Shown: positions 1 through 7,807 of the stretch, piece after piece
How the letters are laid out: every line of letters starts with the position of its first letter
How positions within the stretch are numbered: position 1 is the stretch's first letter
Virus record (IMG/VR): IMGVR_UViG_3300031885_000104
Span: 1 to 25,580 of that record
Strand: one strand, 5' to 3'
Length of the DNA: 25,580 bases
Source of the DNA: a virus
Position numbers and translations under genes: made by a program
The notes under the pieces: model-generated
The model's database searches: none
What the model saw: only the letters and a program-made list of their open reading frames with translations
Told to the model about the DNA's origin: nothing

Positions 1-1198
1 CGGTGACCGTGCCGTGTGTCGGGAGGTAGACGAGGGGCGGGTCCCAGTCAAGGACGATCCGGTCGGTGGCGCTCTCGAATATCTTGACGAGCAAGGGAGG
101 CGGAGGCGGGTCGTCGTCGAAGGGTAGTTGGGCTTCCGTCCAACTAGACCAGTCGCCCCGCCTGTTGAATCGGTCGATGGAGCGGACGCGCGCCTTGTAG
201 TAGTAGCGCTTGAAGATGTGTCCTGGGAAGACGGCCGTCCTCGTGGTGTCGGCCGGGGCGTCCTTCGCCTCGAGTTTGCGGGTCCTGTACGGTGCGCCAT
301 CCCAACTCACGCCGTCGTCTGACCAGTCGAGTTCGACGACGTACTCCTTCATGTCCGATTCGCGGTCGCCCCCCGGCACGTCCCAGTCGACGACCTCATC
401 GAACGTGACGAGCGCGCGGATGCGGCCATGCTTCCCCTTGCCGTGGTGGTCGAAGGAGAGACTGCGGTTGGTGGGGACGGGAGGCTCGGGGTCGGCACCG
501 GTCCATGGGAGCAACTGGTCCGTCCAGGTGGACCAGTTGCTCACGCACTCGTCGGCGTCGGTACAGCGGACCCGCGCCTGCCAATACCACGTTTTCGGCC
601 GGGGAAGTTCGCGCGTGACGACCTGGAGTTTGTGCTGGTTCTCCTCGACCTTGCCGAAGTCGGTCGCGTCGGCGGGTGATGAGCCGATAGTGGCCGTGAA
701 CGTGGTAGTGGTCGGGGCTGTCGCAACGACCCACTCGCCGTTGTAGGCGACCGGCTTGACCTCTGAGACCTTGACCTTGTCACCCGCGATGAAGCCGTGA
801 GCGCGCCGCGTGGTGTAGGTTGCCACGCCGCCTGAAGCCGTAGCCGCGTCGATGGAGACCTGCTGCACGGGTTGGGTCCGATGCACCCGTACCCGCGTGT
901 CGGAGTCCTCGGTCTCGACCGGTACGCCGTCGTCATCGGTGGCACGGAGTTGGACCTCGTAGTCCCTGACCCTGGTCCCGTGGCCCTGCGTGTCCTCCGT
1001 GACTTCGGTCCACTTGACCTTGCCCGTGAATCGCAGGTGTGCCCGCGCCTCGGTCGCCTGGAAGGTGAGCATCACGCCGGTCGGTACGGCGGGCGGGTTA
1101 CCGCACGGGCGTTTCGCGTGGCGGACCTTCTTTGGGTGCTGCTCGGCCTTCGCGGCGTTGTGCGCGAGGTCGGAACGCGGGCGGATGTAGTCGGTCAT
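1..1198 (-). CDS. Minor tail protein with fibronectin type III-like domains (3' end outside window)
   Basis: An open frame of 399 codons starts at the ATG ending at 1198 and runs off the left edge without a stop. The start overlaps the stop of the upstream tail gene as ATGA. The protein begins MTDYIRPRSDLAHN and shows beta-rich repeats that look like fibronectin type III domains: about residues 35-110, about 255-365 (with YYYKARVRSID followed by WSSWT) and the start of a third near 385 (IVLDWDPP). Between them, about residues 120-170, is a segment of the type GDKVKV..YNGEWVV found in phage tail proteins. Such proteins decorate the tail tip or fibre and may bind host glycans. Position after the Gp37-like gene fits a tip component. 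The FN3 call is by pattern, not by alignment. Confidence 0.8.
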   Translation of the reverse strand, partial: MTDYIRPRSDLAHNAAKAEQHPKKVRHAKRPCGNPPAVPTGVMLTFQATEARAHLRFTGKVKWTEVTEDTQGHGTRVRDYEVQLRATDDDGVPVETEDSDTRVRVHRTQPVQQVSIDAATASGGVATYTTRRAHGFIAGDKVKVSEVKPVAYNGEWVVATAPTTTTFTATIGSSPADATDFGKVEENQHKLQVVTRELPRPKTWYWQARVRCTDADECVSNWSTWTDQLLPWTGADPEPPVPTNRSLSFDHHGKGKHGRIRALVTFDEVVDWDVPGGDRESDMKEYVVELDWSDDGVSWDGAPYRTRKLEAKDAPADTTRTAVFPGHIFKRYYYKARVRSIDRFNRRGDWSSWTEAQLPFDDDPPPPPLLVKIFESATDRIVLDWDPPLVYLPTHGTVT

Positions 1199-2211
1199 AG
1201 AGCGGCGTCCAACGTGACTTCGACGTAGGCCTGGGTAGGACTCTCGAGTTGTAGGGCGATCTCTACGATCCGCAGGGTCTTCGTGAAGGTGGCGAAGTAG
1301 TCGGCCGGATTCAGCGCGAGGGTGTCGCCGAGGCCGTAGGTGCCCCAGGCGGGACCGTAGTCGTCGTCCCAGGCAATCGTCGCACGGAACAGGCCGAGCT
1401 TCCGCTGACGGAGCGTCTCGTCGGCGATGGCCGTGACCTCTTTCACCTTCGTCGAATCGGCGTCAACGACCTCGTGCAGGCGGCCGAACGTTGCGATGGC
1501 GGTGTCGTCGTGGACGTCGATCGTGGGCTGGGAACAGTTCCCGGCACCGATGGCCGTAACGTAGGACGCAGCCTCACTCGCGTCCTCGGTCCATTCGAGC
1601 GTCAACTCGTCCGACCCCGTGAGTGTGATACCGGTCGCTGTACCACGAGACGGGGACCACGTGTTGAACGCTTTGGTGGCCGGGTCTATCTCGAAGTCGA
1701 AGCCGTCGAGGAAGGTGCCGGACAGGTTGGTTATCTCGTCGGCGATGTTGGGCCTCTCCCGCGCGCAGTAGTCGCGACTGCGAGTGACGGCGGTTCCGAT
1801 CGCGGTCCCCTGCGTGAACCCGAGGTCTCCGTCCGCCTGGCCCTGGGTGTGGTTGATGAGGTTCCAGGCGATCTGCTCTTGCGCGATGTCCTCGTAGGAC
1901 AGGTCCGAGGTCACGACCCGATGCCGCAAGCGGGAGAAGTACCCCTCACCCCACGCGCGGACGGTCCGGCCCTGCGCATTGCCACCCACGCCCCAGAGAT
2001 AGTTCGCCCGAACTACCGTGCCGTTCCGCGTAAGCTTGACGACGCGCTCACCCTTGGCCCAGTCGGACCGGCTGGCGAGTTTCCAGTCAAGTTCGGCCTC
2101 GAAGGCACCCGGCCCGCCGAGCGCCGTAGGGAACCGAGCACCCTTGACCGGCGCGTCCAAGAGGACGGCAGACCCGCCGAGGTTATAGAGGTTGATCGCC
2201 CAGGTGGTCAC
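1195..2211 (-). CDS. Gp37-like minor tail (distal tail / baseplate) protein
   Basis: This 338-aa protein starts with GTG that overlaps the tape-measure stop as GTGA. Its N-terminus (MTTWAINLYNLGG) and its overall content (WKLASRSDWAKGERVVKL, IAWNLINHTQG, a C-terminal YGLGDTLAL segment) resemble the Siphovirus ReqiPepy6 Gp37-like family, which sits directly downstream of the tape measure in many actinobacterial phages. Members are taken to form the distal tail or hub ring that closes the tube and anchors tip proteins. No catalytic motif is seen. Position and size both fit. The family assignment rests on memory of the family pattern. Confidence 0.75.
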   Translation of the reverse strand: MTTWAINLYNLGGSAVLLDAPVKGARFPTALGGPGAFEAELDWKLASRSDWAKGERVVKLTRNGTVVRANYLWGVGGNAQGRTVRAWGEGYFSRLRHRVVTSDLSYEDIAQEQIAWNLINHTQGQADGDLGFTQGTAIGTAVTRSRDYCARERPNIADEITNLSGTFLDGFDFEIDPATKAFNTWSPSRGTATGITLTGSDELTLEWTEDASEAASYVTAIGAGNCSQPTIDVHDDTAIATFGRLHEVVDADSTKVKEVTAIADETLRQRKLGLFRATIAWDDDYGPAWGTYGLGDTLALNPADYFATFTKTLRIVEIALQLESPTQAYVEVTLDAAL

Positions 2212-4409
2212 CAGCCCCGCCCCGCGTACTCTGCGTCGAGACCGCGTGCGAACTGTCGGCGCTCAAGGCGGACGTTTACGTTCAGCGGACTCGCCCGGCC
2301 GACACGCTCGGTGACAAGCGGCACGGTCACCGGGATAAGGCTCTCGAGGACGCGCGGCGTCAGCGGCCGACCTTGCTTCCCGCCACCCGGCGGTGCCCAC
2401 GTCGTGGTCGGCGGGTGCCAGTTGCTAACTGCGGTGTTCAGCTTCACCTGATTTAGCCACGCCTGGTAGGCGGCGGTCGCCCAGTCCTTGAGTTGAGTGA
2501 CGACGCTCTGAGCGGCACCCGCGAACGCATCTGTAGGACTGCGGCCCCTGCGCGCCGTGGTGTTCAACTTGCCCTGCATCCCAGCGGCAAAGTCTGACTT
2601 GTGGCCCCATGTATCGGCTTCGTCGGCAGCGCGCTTCTCGGCGTCGGCGTGCTTAGCGATAGGATCGACGGAATCCTTCACGATGCGATTGAGCAAATCG
2701 AGCGCGCCCCGGAGGTTGCCCGTGGCGAGGTACTGCTTCAGTGTGAACTTCTGCGCGTCGTTCAGTTCGATGCCGTACTGGTCGATGAGATGCAGGTCCC
2801 CGGCGATTCCACTGCCGAGTTTCGTCGTCGAGCCCGCCAGTAGGTTCATGACCCCGCGGAGTCCGTCGGCCTGGAGCGCCGCCTTGACCGCCATCTTGCC
2901 GAGGAGCGTCTCGTCACCGGACACTTCCTGCAGCCCGCCGACTACCTTGTCGCTGACGCTGGGGAGGAGGCCTAGAGCACCCGCCAGGATGATGCCGGCG
3001 GCGGCTAGAGCCAATAGCCACGGCGTTACCGCCAGAGCCGCAGCGCCGAGACCAGCGATGCCACCAGCACCAGCAGCGGTGCCAGCCGCGGTGCCGATTC
3101 CGGCGAGGCCGGTGGCAATCTTCGTTCCGGCCATGGCTCCACCGAACGTCAGGAGCGCACCGCCCACCTTGAACAGCGCCCCGGCGACACGAAGTAGCGG
3201 GCCGGCGACCGCAGCGAAGAACAGGAGTTTCAGGGCGAGTTCCTTCGTCGCTGGCGAGAGGTCGGTGAACCACTTGATGGCGGACTTGATGGCAGGGATG
3301 ACATCGTTGACGAGAATCGGAATGATCATCTGGCCGAGGTCTATGGCGGCAACCTTCAACTGCGTCAAGGCCTGCTGGAAGGCGAACGCCGGACCAGCCT
3401 TCGTCTCCGCGAACGCCTTGCTCATGTCACCGGTAGAGTCCGCGACCCTATCGAAGATGCCGCTGACCTTCTCGGCCTCCTGCCCGGTCAGGCCGAACAC
3501 GCCGGTAAGGGCGCGGACGTTCGGTACGATGACGCGCATCTGGTCGATGTTGCCCTTCGTCGCGTCCTCAAGCAGCCGGAGGGCTCCCAGCAATCCCTGC
3601 TCGCTGATCGCGGCCCGCATCTCATCTGCTGAGATACCGACCTTCTTCAGCATGTCGGCCGCAGCCGAGCCCGGTGCCTCGAGTGCCATGAGCACGCCAC
3701 GCATTGCCGTAACGCCCTCGTCGACGTCGAGCCCGATGTTGGAGAGAGCGGCGAGCGAAGCCGCAACCTCGTCGAAGCCGACGCCGGCCTTGGATGCGAT
3801 CGGGAGTATCTTGCCCATCGCCCCGGCAAACTCACTCGTGTCGGCGGTTCCTTCCTTCACCGCTGCGGCAAGAGTGTCGGTGACCTCTGCGGCCTTGATT
3901 CCCGATCCGGCGTAGGCGTTCAGTACGTTCGCCGTGAGTTTCGCTATCTCTGCCGTGGTGCCGTATCCGGCAGCCGCGCCGCGGGCCGACGCCTCGAGCA
4001 CCTCCATGACCTGGCTCGTCTTCAGGCCCGCGGAGGCGAGGTAGTAGAGCGCGTCCGCGAGTTCGGCCGGGTCGCGTCCGGTGGCGACGGCGAGGCCCTT
4101 GACCTGTTCCTTCCACTTCGCGATGTCAGCAGCCGAGGCGTTCGATGAGGCCGCGATCTTCGTGAACGCGGCCTCGAAGTCGAGCGCCATATGCGTAGCG
4201 ACCGCACCGACCGCGACGATCGGAAGCGTGACGTAGCGCGTCATGCTCCTGCCGACCGACGACAGTTTCGTGCCAATCGAGGTTAGTGTTGAGCCGACCG
4301 ACGACAGGCGCGCCGACATAGTGCCAGCCGCAGCCGACGTTTGTGCGAAAGCCTTGGTCGCCGAGGAGGCGTTGCCTACGATTACGACCGTTACGGTTCG
4401 ACTAGCGAT
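2208..4409 (-). CDS. Tape measure protein (start proposed at an ATC codon)
   Basis: This is the longest tail gene, about 733 aa, matching a tail of roughly 110 nm if 1.5 angstrom per residue holds. The first ATG is at 4319 (MSARLSSVGS), but that ATG has no Shine-Dalgarno. The frame is open upstream, and the 30 preceding codons read like a tape-measure N-terminus (IASRTVTVVIVGNASSATKA). The expected first codon, at 4409-4407, is ATC instead of ATG, seven bases after AAGGGA. Counted from there, residues about 90-310 resemble the phage minor tail protein domain, with TADTSEFAGAMGKILPIA. About 390-485 are Ala/Gly-rich and hydrophobic and could cross a membrane during DNA ejection. The C-terminus overlaps the next gene by GTGA. 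Confidence 0.9.
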   Translation of the reverse strand: MASRTVTVVIVGNASSATKAFAQTSAAAGTMSARLSSVGSTLTSIGTKLSSVGRSMTRYVTLPIVAVGAVATHMALDFEAAFTKIAASSNASAADIAKWKEQVKGLAVATGRDPAELADALYYLASAGLKTSQVMEVLEASARGAAAGYGTTAEIAKLTANVLNAYAGSGIKAAEVTDTLAAAVKEGTADTSEFAGAMGKILPIASKAGVGFDEVAASLAALSNIGLDVDEGVTAMRGVLMALEAPGSAAADMLKKVGISADEMRAAISEQGLLGALRLLEDATKGNIDQMRVIVPNVRALTGVFGLTGQEAEKVSGIFDRVADSTGDMSKAFAETKAGPAFAFQQALTQLKVAAIDLGQMIIPILVNDVIPAIKSAIKWFTDLSPATKELALKLLFFAAVAGPLLRVAGALFKVGGALLTFGGAMAGTKIATGLAGIGTAAGTAAGAGGIAGLGAAALAVTPWLLALAAAGIILAGALGLLPSVSDKVVGGLQEVSGDETLLGKMAVKAALQADGLRGVMNLLAGSTTKLGSGIAGDLHLIDQYGIELNDAQKFTLKQYLATGNLRGALDLLNRIVKDSVDPIAKHADAEKRAADEADTWGHKSDFAAGMQGKLNTTARRGRSPTDAFAGAAQSVVTQLKDWATAAYQAWLNQVKLNTAVSNWHPPTTTWAPPGGGKQGRPLTPRVLESLIPVTVPLVTERVGRASPLNVNVRLERRQFARGLDAEYAGRGW

Positions 4410-4410
4410 G

Positions 4411-4584
4411 TCAGCGTCCCTTCATGCTGCGCTTCACTTCGTGCGCGTAGTCGTTCTGGTACTTCACGAGCGCGTTGAACTCAGCCGTTGTCAGTTGGTC
4501 TACTTCGCGCGGGGTGAAGCCGAAGAAGTGACAGAACGCCGCTAGCTCTGAGAGCCAGCGGCGTTCGTAGGGTCCTCCGGCGAG
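4411..4584 (-). CDS. Tail assembly chaperone T domain, made by -1 frameshift from the upstream gene
   Basis: A 57-codon open frame without a start codon lies in the -1 frame relative to the chaperone G gene, whose stop is at 4542-4544. It encodes WLSELAAFCHFFGFTPREVD and ends MKGR, the usual shape of the second tail chaperone domain. The two frames overlap between 4584 and 4545, so a G-T fusion of about 135 residues would result. A near-perfect hairpin (4535-4565) covers the end of the overlap, and a GGAGGA tract precedes it. No classical X XXY YYZ heptamer is seen; slippage of the Pro codon on C CCT (4572-4569) is the best candidate. The T domain recruits tail tube subunits to the tape measure in lambda-like phages. 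Confidence 0.78.
   Translation of the reverse strand, partial: LAGGPYERRWLSELAAFCHFFGFTPREVDQLTTAEFNALVKYQNDYAHEVKRSMKGR
4535..4565 (-). promoter_or_regulatory. Frameshift-stimulating hairpin in the tail chaperone overlap
   Basis: The two arms are 4535-4549 and 4551-4565. They are 15 bases long with one mismatch (4544 against 4556), and the turn is at 4550. As RNA on the minus strand it starts about four bases after CCCUAC and contains the stop codon of chaperone G. Upstream, GGAGGA (4578-4573) could act as an internal Shine-Dalgarno-like stimulator. A stimulator, a slip site and a downstream stem are the parts expected of a programmed -1 frameshift. Confidence 0.65.
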
Positions 4585-4817
4585 CTAGTGAGGACCGAGA
4601 GGTTCAGCGCGTCGATGTCCTCGAGCGTGACCGTGGGGTCCGTCTTGCGCTTGGCGATGTAGGTCATCGCCGCGACCGCATCGGGGTCGCCTTCAGCAAG
4701 CGCTGCCTGCGCGTCCCGCCAACCCATGCCGCACCGCTCGTGAAGGATGCGTTTCAACTCGCGCATGTCCCCGATTGTCAGTTCGTCGAGGTTGATCTTG
4801 ATGGTTTCCTCTGCCAT
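4542..4817 (-). CDS. Tail assembly chaperone G
   Basis: A 91-aa acidic protein starts at the ATG ending at 4817, preceded by AAAAGGAGGGGAC, a strong Shine-Dalgarno. It begins MAEETIKINLDELTIGDM and contains MGWRDAQAALAEGDPDAVAAM, a composition typical of the first tail chaperone in actinobacterial siphoviruses. It lies between the HK97 gp10-like gene and the tape measure, where the lambda gpG equivalent belongs. A fraction of ribosomes should shift to -1 near its end and make the G-T fusion. A longer frame upstream exists in phase (to 5024), but it runs inside the neighbouring gene and is not used. Confidence 0.82.
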   Translation of the reverse strand: MAEETIKINLDELTIGDMRELKRILHERCGMGWRDAQAALAEGDPDAVAAMTYIAKRKTDPTVTLEDIDALNLSVLTSSPEDPTNAAGSQS

Positions 4818-4831
4818 GTCCCCTCCTTTTG

Positions 4832-5260
4832 CTAGACCCACCCGGCCTTGACGGCGAGCCGGTCGAGCATCGCCTCGACCATCGGCGCCATCTCCACCGC
4901 CGACTCGTCCGCAGTGGGATACAGGTACCTGCCAGTCTTGATGTACGGCCGGAAGAGGTAGTGGTTCATCACATGGGAATGCGAAGGACCCATGTGACGG
5001 ATACGGCCGCCGAAGTCCAGCCATCCGTAGTACGGAACGGCCGCCGAACCGGCGCGCACGGCCGCTCCCCCGCCCGCGATGACGGCGCGCACGCTTGCAC
5101 GCGCCGCCCCGGTGATGACGGGAACCTTCGGCTGCGTCCTCTTGACGATGACCCCGGCGAGTGCCTTCAGTTCGTCCCGAAGGTAGAGCGGCATATCGTC
5201 GCCCATGACGGAGCAGGCCCGCCGCAGTTCACGGAGGCCGACGACCTTGACGGCTGGCAT
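4832..5260 (-). CDS. HK97 gp10-like neck/tail completion protein
   Basis: The 142-aa product begins MPAVKVVGLRELRRACSVMG and carries the features of the HK97 gp10-like family: an N-terminal helical part, then VPVITGAARASVRA (about residues 47-60) and the region AVPYYGWLDFGGRIRH (about 73-88). The family forms part of the head-tail junction. In most related phages the gene precedes the tail terminator. Here it follows the tail tube gene, whose TAG stop directly abuts its ATG. The start at 5260 gives the usual family length. Confidence 0.8.
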   Translation of the reverse strand: MPAVKVVGLRELRRACSVMGDDMPLYLRDELKALAGVIVKRTQPKVPVITGAARASVRAVIAGGGAAVRAGSAAVPYYGWLDFGGRIRHMGPSHSHVMNHYLFRPYIKTGRYLYPTADESAVEMAPMVEAMLDRLAVKAGWV

Positions 5261-6244
5261 CTACGGATTAGTGTCCACTGACTGATACGCGATGCTGATG
5301 GGTTCGCCGCTTGCAGGTGCCGTGACGGTGTACGCGATAGGCTGGCGGGTCTGTTCGACCCCGCTCACCTTCGGCGTCTCCCCGTCGTAGCGGACGTTGG
5401 CCGTGATGAGCACCTGCGGGTACAGGCCGGTTTCGATCGCGGTCGAGGTCTTGAACAGCGCCGTGAGCGTCGCCTCGTTCGCGTTCTTGAAGCGGTTGAA
5501 CTCCATCAGGCTCGCGAAGTCGGCGTCCATCGTGCCGGTGATCTCCCGCAGCGCCGGTTCCGTCGGCTCACGCATGAGCGCCGAGCCGAGGATGTAGTCG
5601 TCCGTCGGGAGTTGGTTGTTGATGGACATGGAGAAGTCGCGCACGGGAATCGGATTTGCGGTACCGCCTGTACCGGCTACCGCGAGCGTGCCTTCAACGA
5701 AGCTGAACAGTTCCGGGCTGTCGGCATACCCTGCGGTCCCGAGCGACTGATTCGTGACCATGTCCTGGCCGATCAGGCCGACCGAGATGGTGAGCAGTTC
5801 ACCGACCGCGCATTTGAAGTCCAGCGTATTCACCTTGCATCCAAGGAACGAGAGTGGGTTGACGGTCCCGCCTGTGTCCTCGATCCCGACCTGCACCGTC
5901 ATCGACAGGCCCAGGAGGTCGCCGAGGGTACAGGTATGCAGCTTGGTGGGAGTGATCGTGCCGGTCGTAGTCGTGGTGCAGGCCCCGAGCGCGTGCTTGA
6001 ACCAGATGCCGAAGTTCTTGCTCGCCACCTCGAGGTCCACGTTCCCGGCAACCGCAACCTGCCCAGGCTTCCACCGCGACGAGGAGATGACGCGCTGGCC
6101 CGCCTGCCAGGCGGCGGAGTTGATGCGCTCGGGGTTGTAGTCGAGCCCTTCCCCCGTGAACTCGTAGGCTCGGGTCGGCGGCGCGTACGTCCCGTAGGTC
6201 GCGGTCCCTTCGATGCCGATCATCAACGTGCTCTCTGCAACCAT
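5261..6244 (-). CDS. Major tail (tube) protein
   Basis: A 327-aa beta-rich protein starts at the ATG ending at 6244 after GGAAGGAGCAAGCGAC. It begins MVAESTLMIGIEGTATYGTY and contains WKPGQVAVAGNVDLEVASK and KVNTLDFKCAVGELLTISVG. These segments match the phage tail tube pattern in which paired beta sheets build the hexameric ring. It is long enough to hold the tube fold plus an extra domain, perhaps a surface Ig-like one in the C-terminal half (after about residue 200). Position between tail terminator and chaperones supports the call. Confidence 0.82.
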   Translation of the reverse strand: MVAESTLMIGIEGTATYGTYAPPTRAYEFTGEGLDYNPERINSAAWQAGQRVISSSRWKPGQVAVAGNVDLEVASKNFGIWFKHALGACTTTTTGTITPTKLHTCTLGDLLGLSMTVQVGIEDTGGTVNPLSFLGCKVNTLDFKCAVGELLTISVGLIGQDMVTNQSLGTAGYADSPELFSFVEGTLAVAGTGGTANPIPVRDFSMSINNQLPTDDYILGSALMREPTEPALREITGTMDADFASLMEFNRFKNANEATLTALFKTSTAIETGLYPQVLITANVRYDGETPKVSGVEQTRQPIAYTVTAPASGEPISIAYQSVDTNP

Positions 6245-6259
6245 GTCGCTTGCTCCTTC

Positions 6260-6706
6260 CTACGTCAGTCGTGCCTTGACCTCGACGCGCAGCACAACTT
6301 CCGCGACGCTGCCGGTGTCTGTGTGTCCTGAGCCGCGTTCCTCGATGTCTCCGGTCGTGGCCCAGAGGATTGTTGAACCGATACCGAGTTGTGGGTCGTC
6401 GGCGAGTGCCTCTTCCACCTCGGCGATGAGTGCGTGCGCGCGGTCCTCGGCGGCCTTCACCGTGCCCGTCGATGAGATGACCGTCGCGATGACCTCGACC
6501 GTGTACGTTTCGTCTCTGGTCTGCCGTCCGGCCTTGATGGTGGCAATCTCATGCCGCCCCCGCGCCATGCCGACGATGATGGCTTCGCTCTCGAGTTCGT
6601 TGCCGGGATGGCCGCGCGTCACCTGTACGCCCGCGAGGTTCGCCCTGTTCCCCAGGACGGTGACGAGCGTGTCTTTCACGGTCGGAATCGTCGAAGAGGT
6701 GCTCAT
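6260..6706 (-). CDS. Tail terminator / tail completion protein
   Basis: A 148-aa protein starts at the ATG ending at 6706 behind AAGGGGAG. Its layout is an N-terminal helix (VKDTLVTVLGNRANL), a central beta hairpin with RDETYTVEVIATVISSTG (about residues 65-82) and a helix with AEDRAHALIAEVEEALADDP. It ends in the strand AEVVLRVEVKARLT. This fits the tail terminator fold, a hexameric ring that caps the tube and joins the head. It is the gene next to the plus-strand island and is divergent from it. The call depends on position and pattern. Confidence 0.68.
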   Translation of the reverse strand: MSTSSTIPTVKDTLVTVLGNRANLAGVQVTRGHPGNELESEAIIVGMARGRHEIATIKAGRQTRDETYTVEVIATVISSTGTVKAAEDRAHALIAEVEEALADDPQLGIGSTILWATTGDIEERGSGHTDTGSVAEVVLRVEVKARLT

Positions 6707-6728
6707 GGGCGCTCCCCTTGAGGTCGAA

Positions 6729-6748
6729 ACAGAGTGACAAATCTCTGT
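6729..6748. promoter_or_regulatory. Palindrome, possible operator between divergent genes
   Basis: ACAGAG, eight bases, CTCTGT: perfect 6-bp arms. The site lies between the divergent tail terminator gene (start 6706) and the plus-strand promoter whose -35 begins at 6757. The second gene of that operon encodes a small helix-turn-helix protein, so self-regulation here is possible. Binding is inferred only. Confidence 0.4.
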
Positions 6749-6756
6749 GCATGGGC

Positions 6757-6784
6757 TTGACGGGGCGTGCAGGTGGTGTACGAT
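6757..6784 (+). promoter_or_regulatory. Sigma-70-like promoter for the four-gene plus-strand operon
   Basis: TTGACG (6757-6762), a 16-base spacer and TACGAT (6779-6784) resemble the -35 and -10 consensus. Transcription would begin near 6790, about 40 bases ahead of the first start codon, and would oppose the surrounding late genes. Confidence 0.65.
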
Positions 6785-6828
6785 TCGGGTCTAGGGGGAG
6801 ATGATCTCCATCCATGAAGGGGGAAGAG

Positions 6829-7083
6829 ATGAAGCGCGTGCTAGTGACAAACGACGAGTCCTGGGAATACAAGTTGGAAATACCGACCGACGAATACATC
6901 GCGGGTCGATATGACCCCGAAGGCTTCCTGGCACTCACGAGTTGGATCAAGGACGAGGAATGGGAACGGTACGAGCGGGTCATGGCCGAGTACGCCGACC
7001 TTCAGGAATGGCTACAGAAACTGTCTGATGCCGGGTTTAAGGCCCGACACCCGAACGGCCCGAACCGCACGGTGTCCCTGTGA
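6829..7083 (+). CDS. Hypothetical small protein, first gene of plus-strand operon
   Basis: The ATG at 6829 (MKRVLVTNDESWEYKLE) gives 84 aa and has GGGGGAAGAG directly ahead of it. An ATG at 6814 is also in frame but lacks a comparable ribosome site. The protein is acidic and Trp/Tyr-rich, with a likely helix in the middle (WIKDEEWERYERVMAEYADL). No family is recognised. Its stop overlaps the next start as GTGA. The whole operon looks like an accessory cassette (moron) set between late genes on the opposite strand. Confidence 0.75.
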   Translation: MKRVLVTNDESWEYKLEIPTDEYIAGRYDPEGFLALTSWIKDEEWERYERVMAEYADLQEWLQKLSDAGFKARHPNGPNRTVSL

Positions 7084-7271
7084 GTCTGTCCGAACTCGAA
7101 GCGCAGGCGCGCCGTTACCATCGGCGCGTCTCTGCTGCCGACGCCGAGCGTGAGAAGTTGTACGTGCTGATCCGCAGGGCACGGCGGGACGGCTACTCGC
7201 TACGCACCATTGCGGCGGCGGCGGGTCTCTCGTTCGGCCGTATCGAGCAGATCACGAAGGGGAAGAGATGA
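7080..7271 (+). CDS. Small helix-turn-helix DNA-binding protein
   Basis: A 63-aa basic protein starts with GTG overlapping the previous stop. An N-terminal helix (LEAQARRYHRRVSAADAERE) is followed by a helix-turn-helix, YSLRTIAAAAGLSFGRIEQI (about residues 39-58), of the kind seen in sigma region 4 and small phage regulators. It could repress or activate its own promoter through the palindrome at 6729-6748. That link is inferred from position only. Its stop overlaps the next ATG as ATGA. Confidence 0.72.
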   Translation: MSLSELEAQARRYHRRVSAADAEREKLYVLIRRARRDGYSLRTIAAAAGLSFGRIEQITKGKR

Positions 7272-7504
7272 GCGAACCGCTGGCCATTGTCGATTGCGCA
7301 ACTGGACATGTATTCGGGACCGTCTTTGTGGAGGGCAAACTAGCAAGGGTGTACCTCCCGCCCGAAGTCCTTATCGATATCGACCCGCAGGCAGCCATCG
7401 GCGCTGATGTGGAACTGCTAGGCAAGTCCTACCGCGTCGCCGGATGGGACGCAGAGGATGAAGCGTTCCTTCTTGCTGAGCAGATTACGAAGGAGGAGAG
7501 ATGA
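7268..7504 (+). CDS. Hypothetical protein, third gene of plus-strand operon
   Basis: A 78-aa acidic protein (MSEPLAIVDCATGHVFG start) is predicted mostly beta, with GHVFGTVFVEGKLARVYLP and a later VELLGKSYRVAGWD. No known family is recognised. ATGA overlaps on both sides show tight coupling with its neighbours. GAAGGGGAAGAG ahead of the ATG is a good ribosome binding site. Confidence 0.72.
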   Translation: MSEPLAIVDCATGHVFGTVFVEGKLARVYLPPEVLIDIDPQAAIGADVELLGKSYRVAGWDAEDEAFLLAEQITKEER

Positions 7505-7797
7505 GTCCAGGGGGACTAACAGAGTACGGCGAGAGGTTCTGGGGAGCACGGACCGACACCTATGCTGCCGAGCATCTAATCACGGATCGGGAGGCGGAGG
7601 AGATGGCGAACCAGGCGAAGTCTGACTGCCTTGTCATGCCGAGAAGCACGGTTCTCCGCCTCCTGGGCACGCGGGAAGCACTGATGGAAGCGCTGGGCGC
7701 GGTGCTTGGGGACAACGGGGCACTTGACCTGTTCGACAAGACCTACGACCGTGTTTGTGCCCTCCTGGCCGAACTCCATGGAACGGAGAAGCCATGA
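7501..7797 (+). CDS. Hypothetical protein, last gene of plus-strand operon
   Basis: A 98-aa mainly helical protein starts at 7501, overlapping the previous stop as ATGA and preceded by AAGGAGGAG. It includes LITDREAEEMANQAKSD and a helical C-terminal half (TREALMEALGAVLGDNGAL). No family is recognised. It ends eleven bases from the end of the convergent connector gene, so the cassette fits exactly between two late genes. Confidence 0.72.
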   Translation: MSPGGLTEYGERFWGARTDTYAAEHLITDREAEEMANQAKSDCLVMPRSTVLRLLGTREALMEALGAVLGDNGALDLFDKTYDRVCALLAELHGTEKP

Positions 7798-7807
7798 GCG
7801 GGCGTGC

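Noticed and set aside
541-945. Minus-strand frames of 112 and 134 aa near the left edge
   Set aside because: The real gene is a longer minus-strand frame from 1198 that leaves the window without a stop; these are out-of-frame shadows.
2557-3915. Plus-strand frame of 452 aa
   Set aside because: It is the exact antisense of the tape measure gene, Ala/Ser/Pro-rich with no domain, and has no ribosome site; GC-rich codon bias on the other strand explains it.
4818-5024. Upstream extension of the first tail chaperone
   Set aside because: It lies wholly in the HK97 gp10-like gene, while the ATG at 4817 has a near-perfect Shine-Dalgarno.
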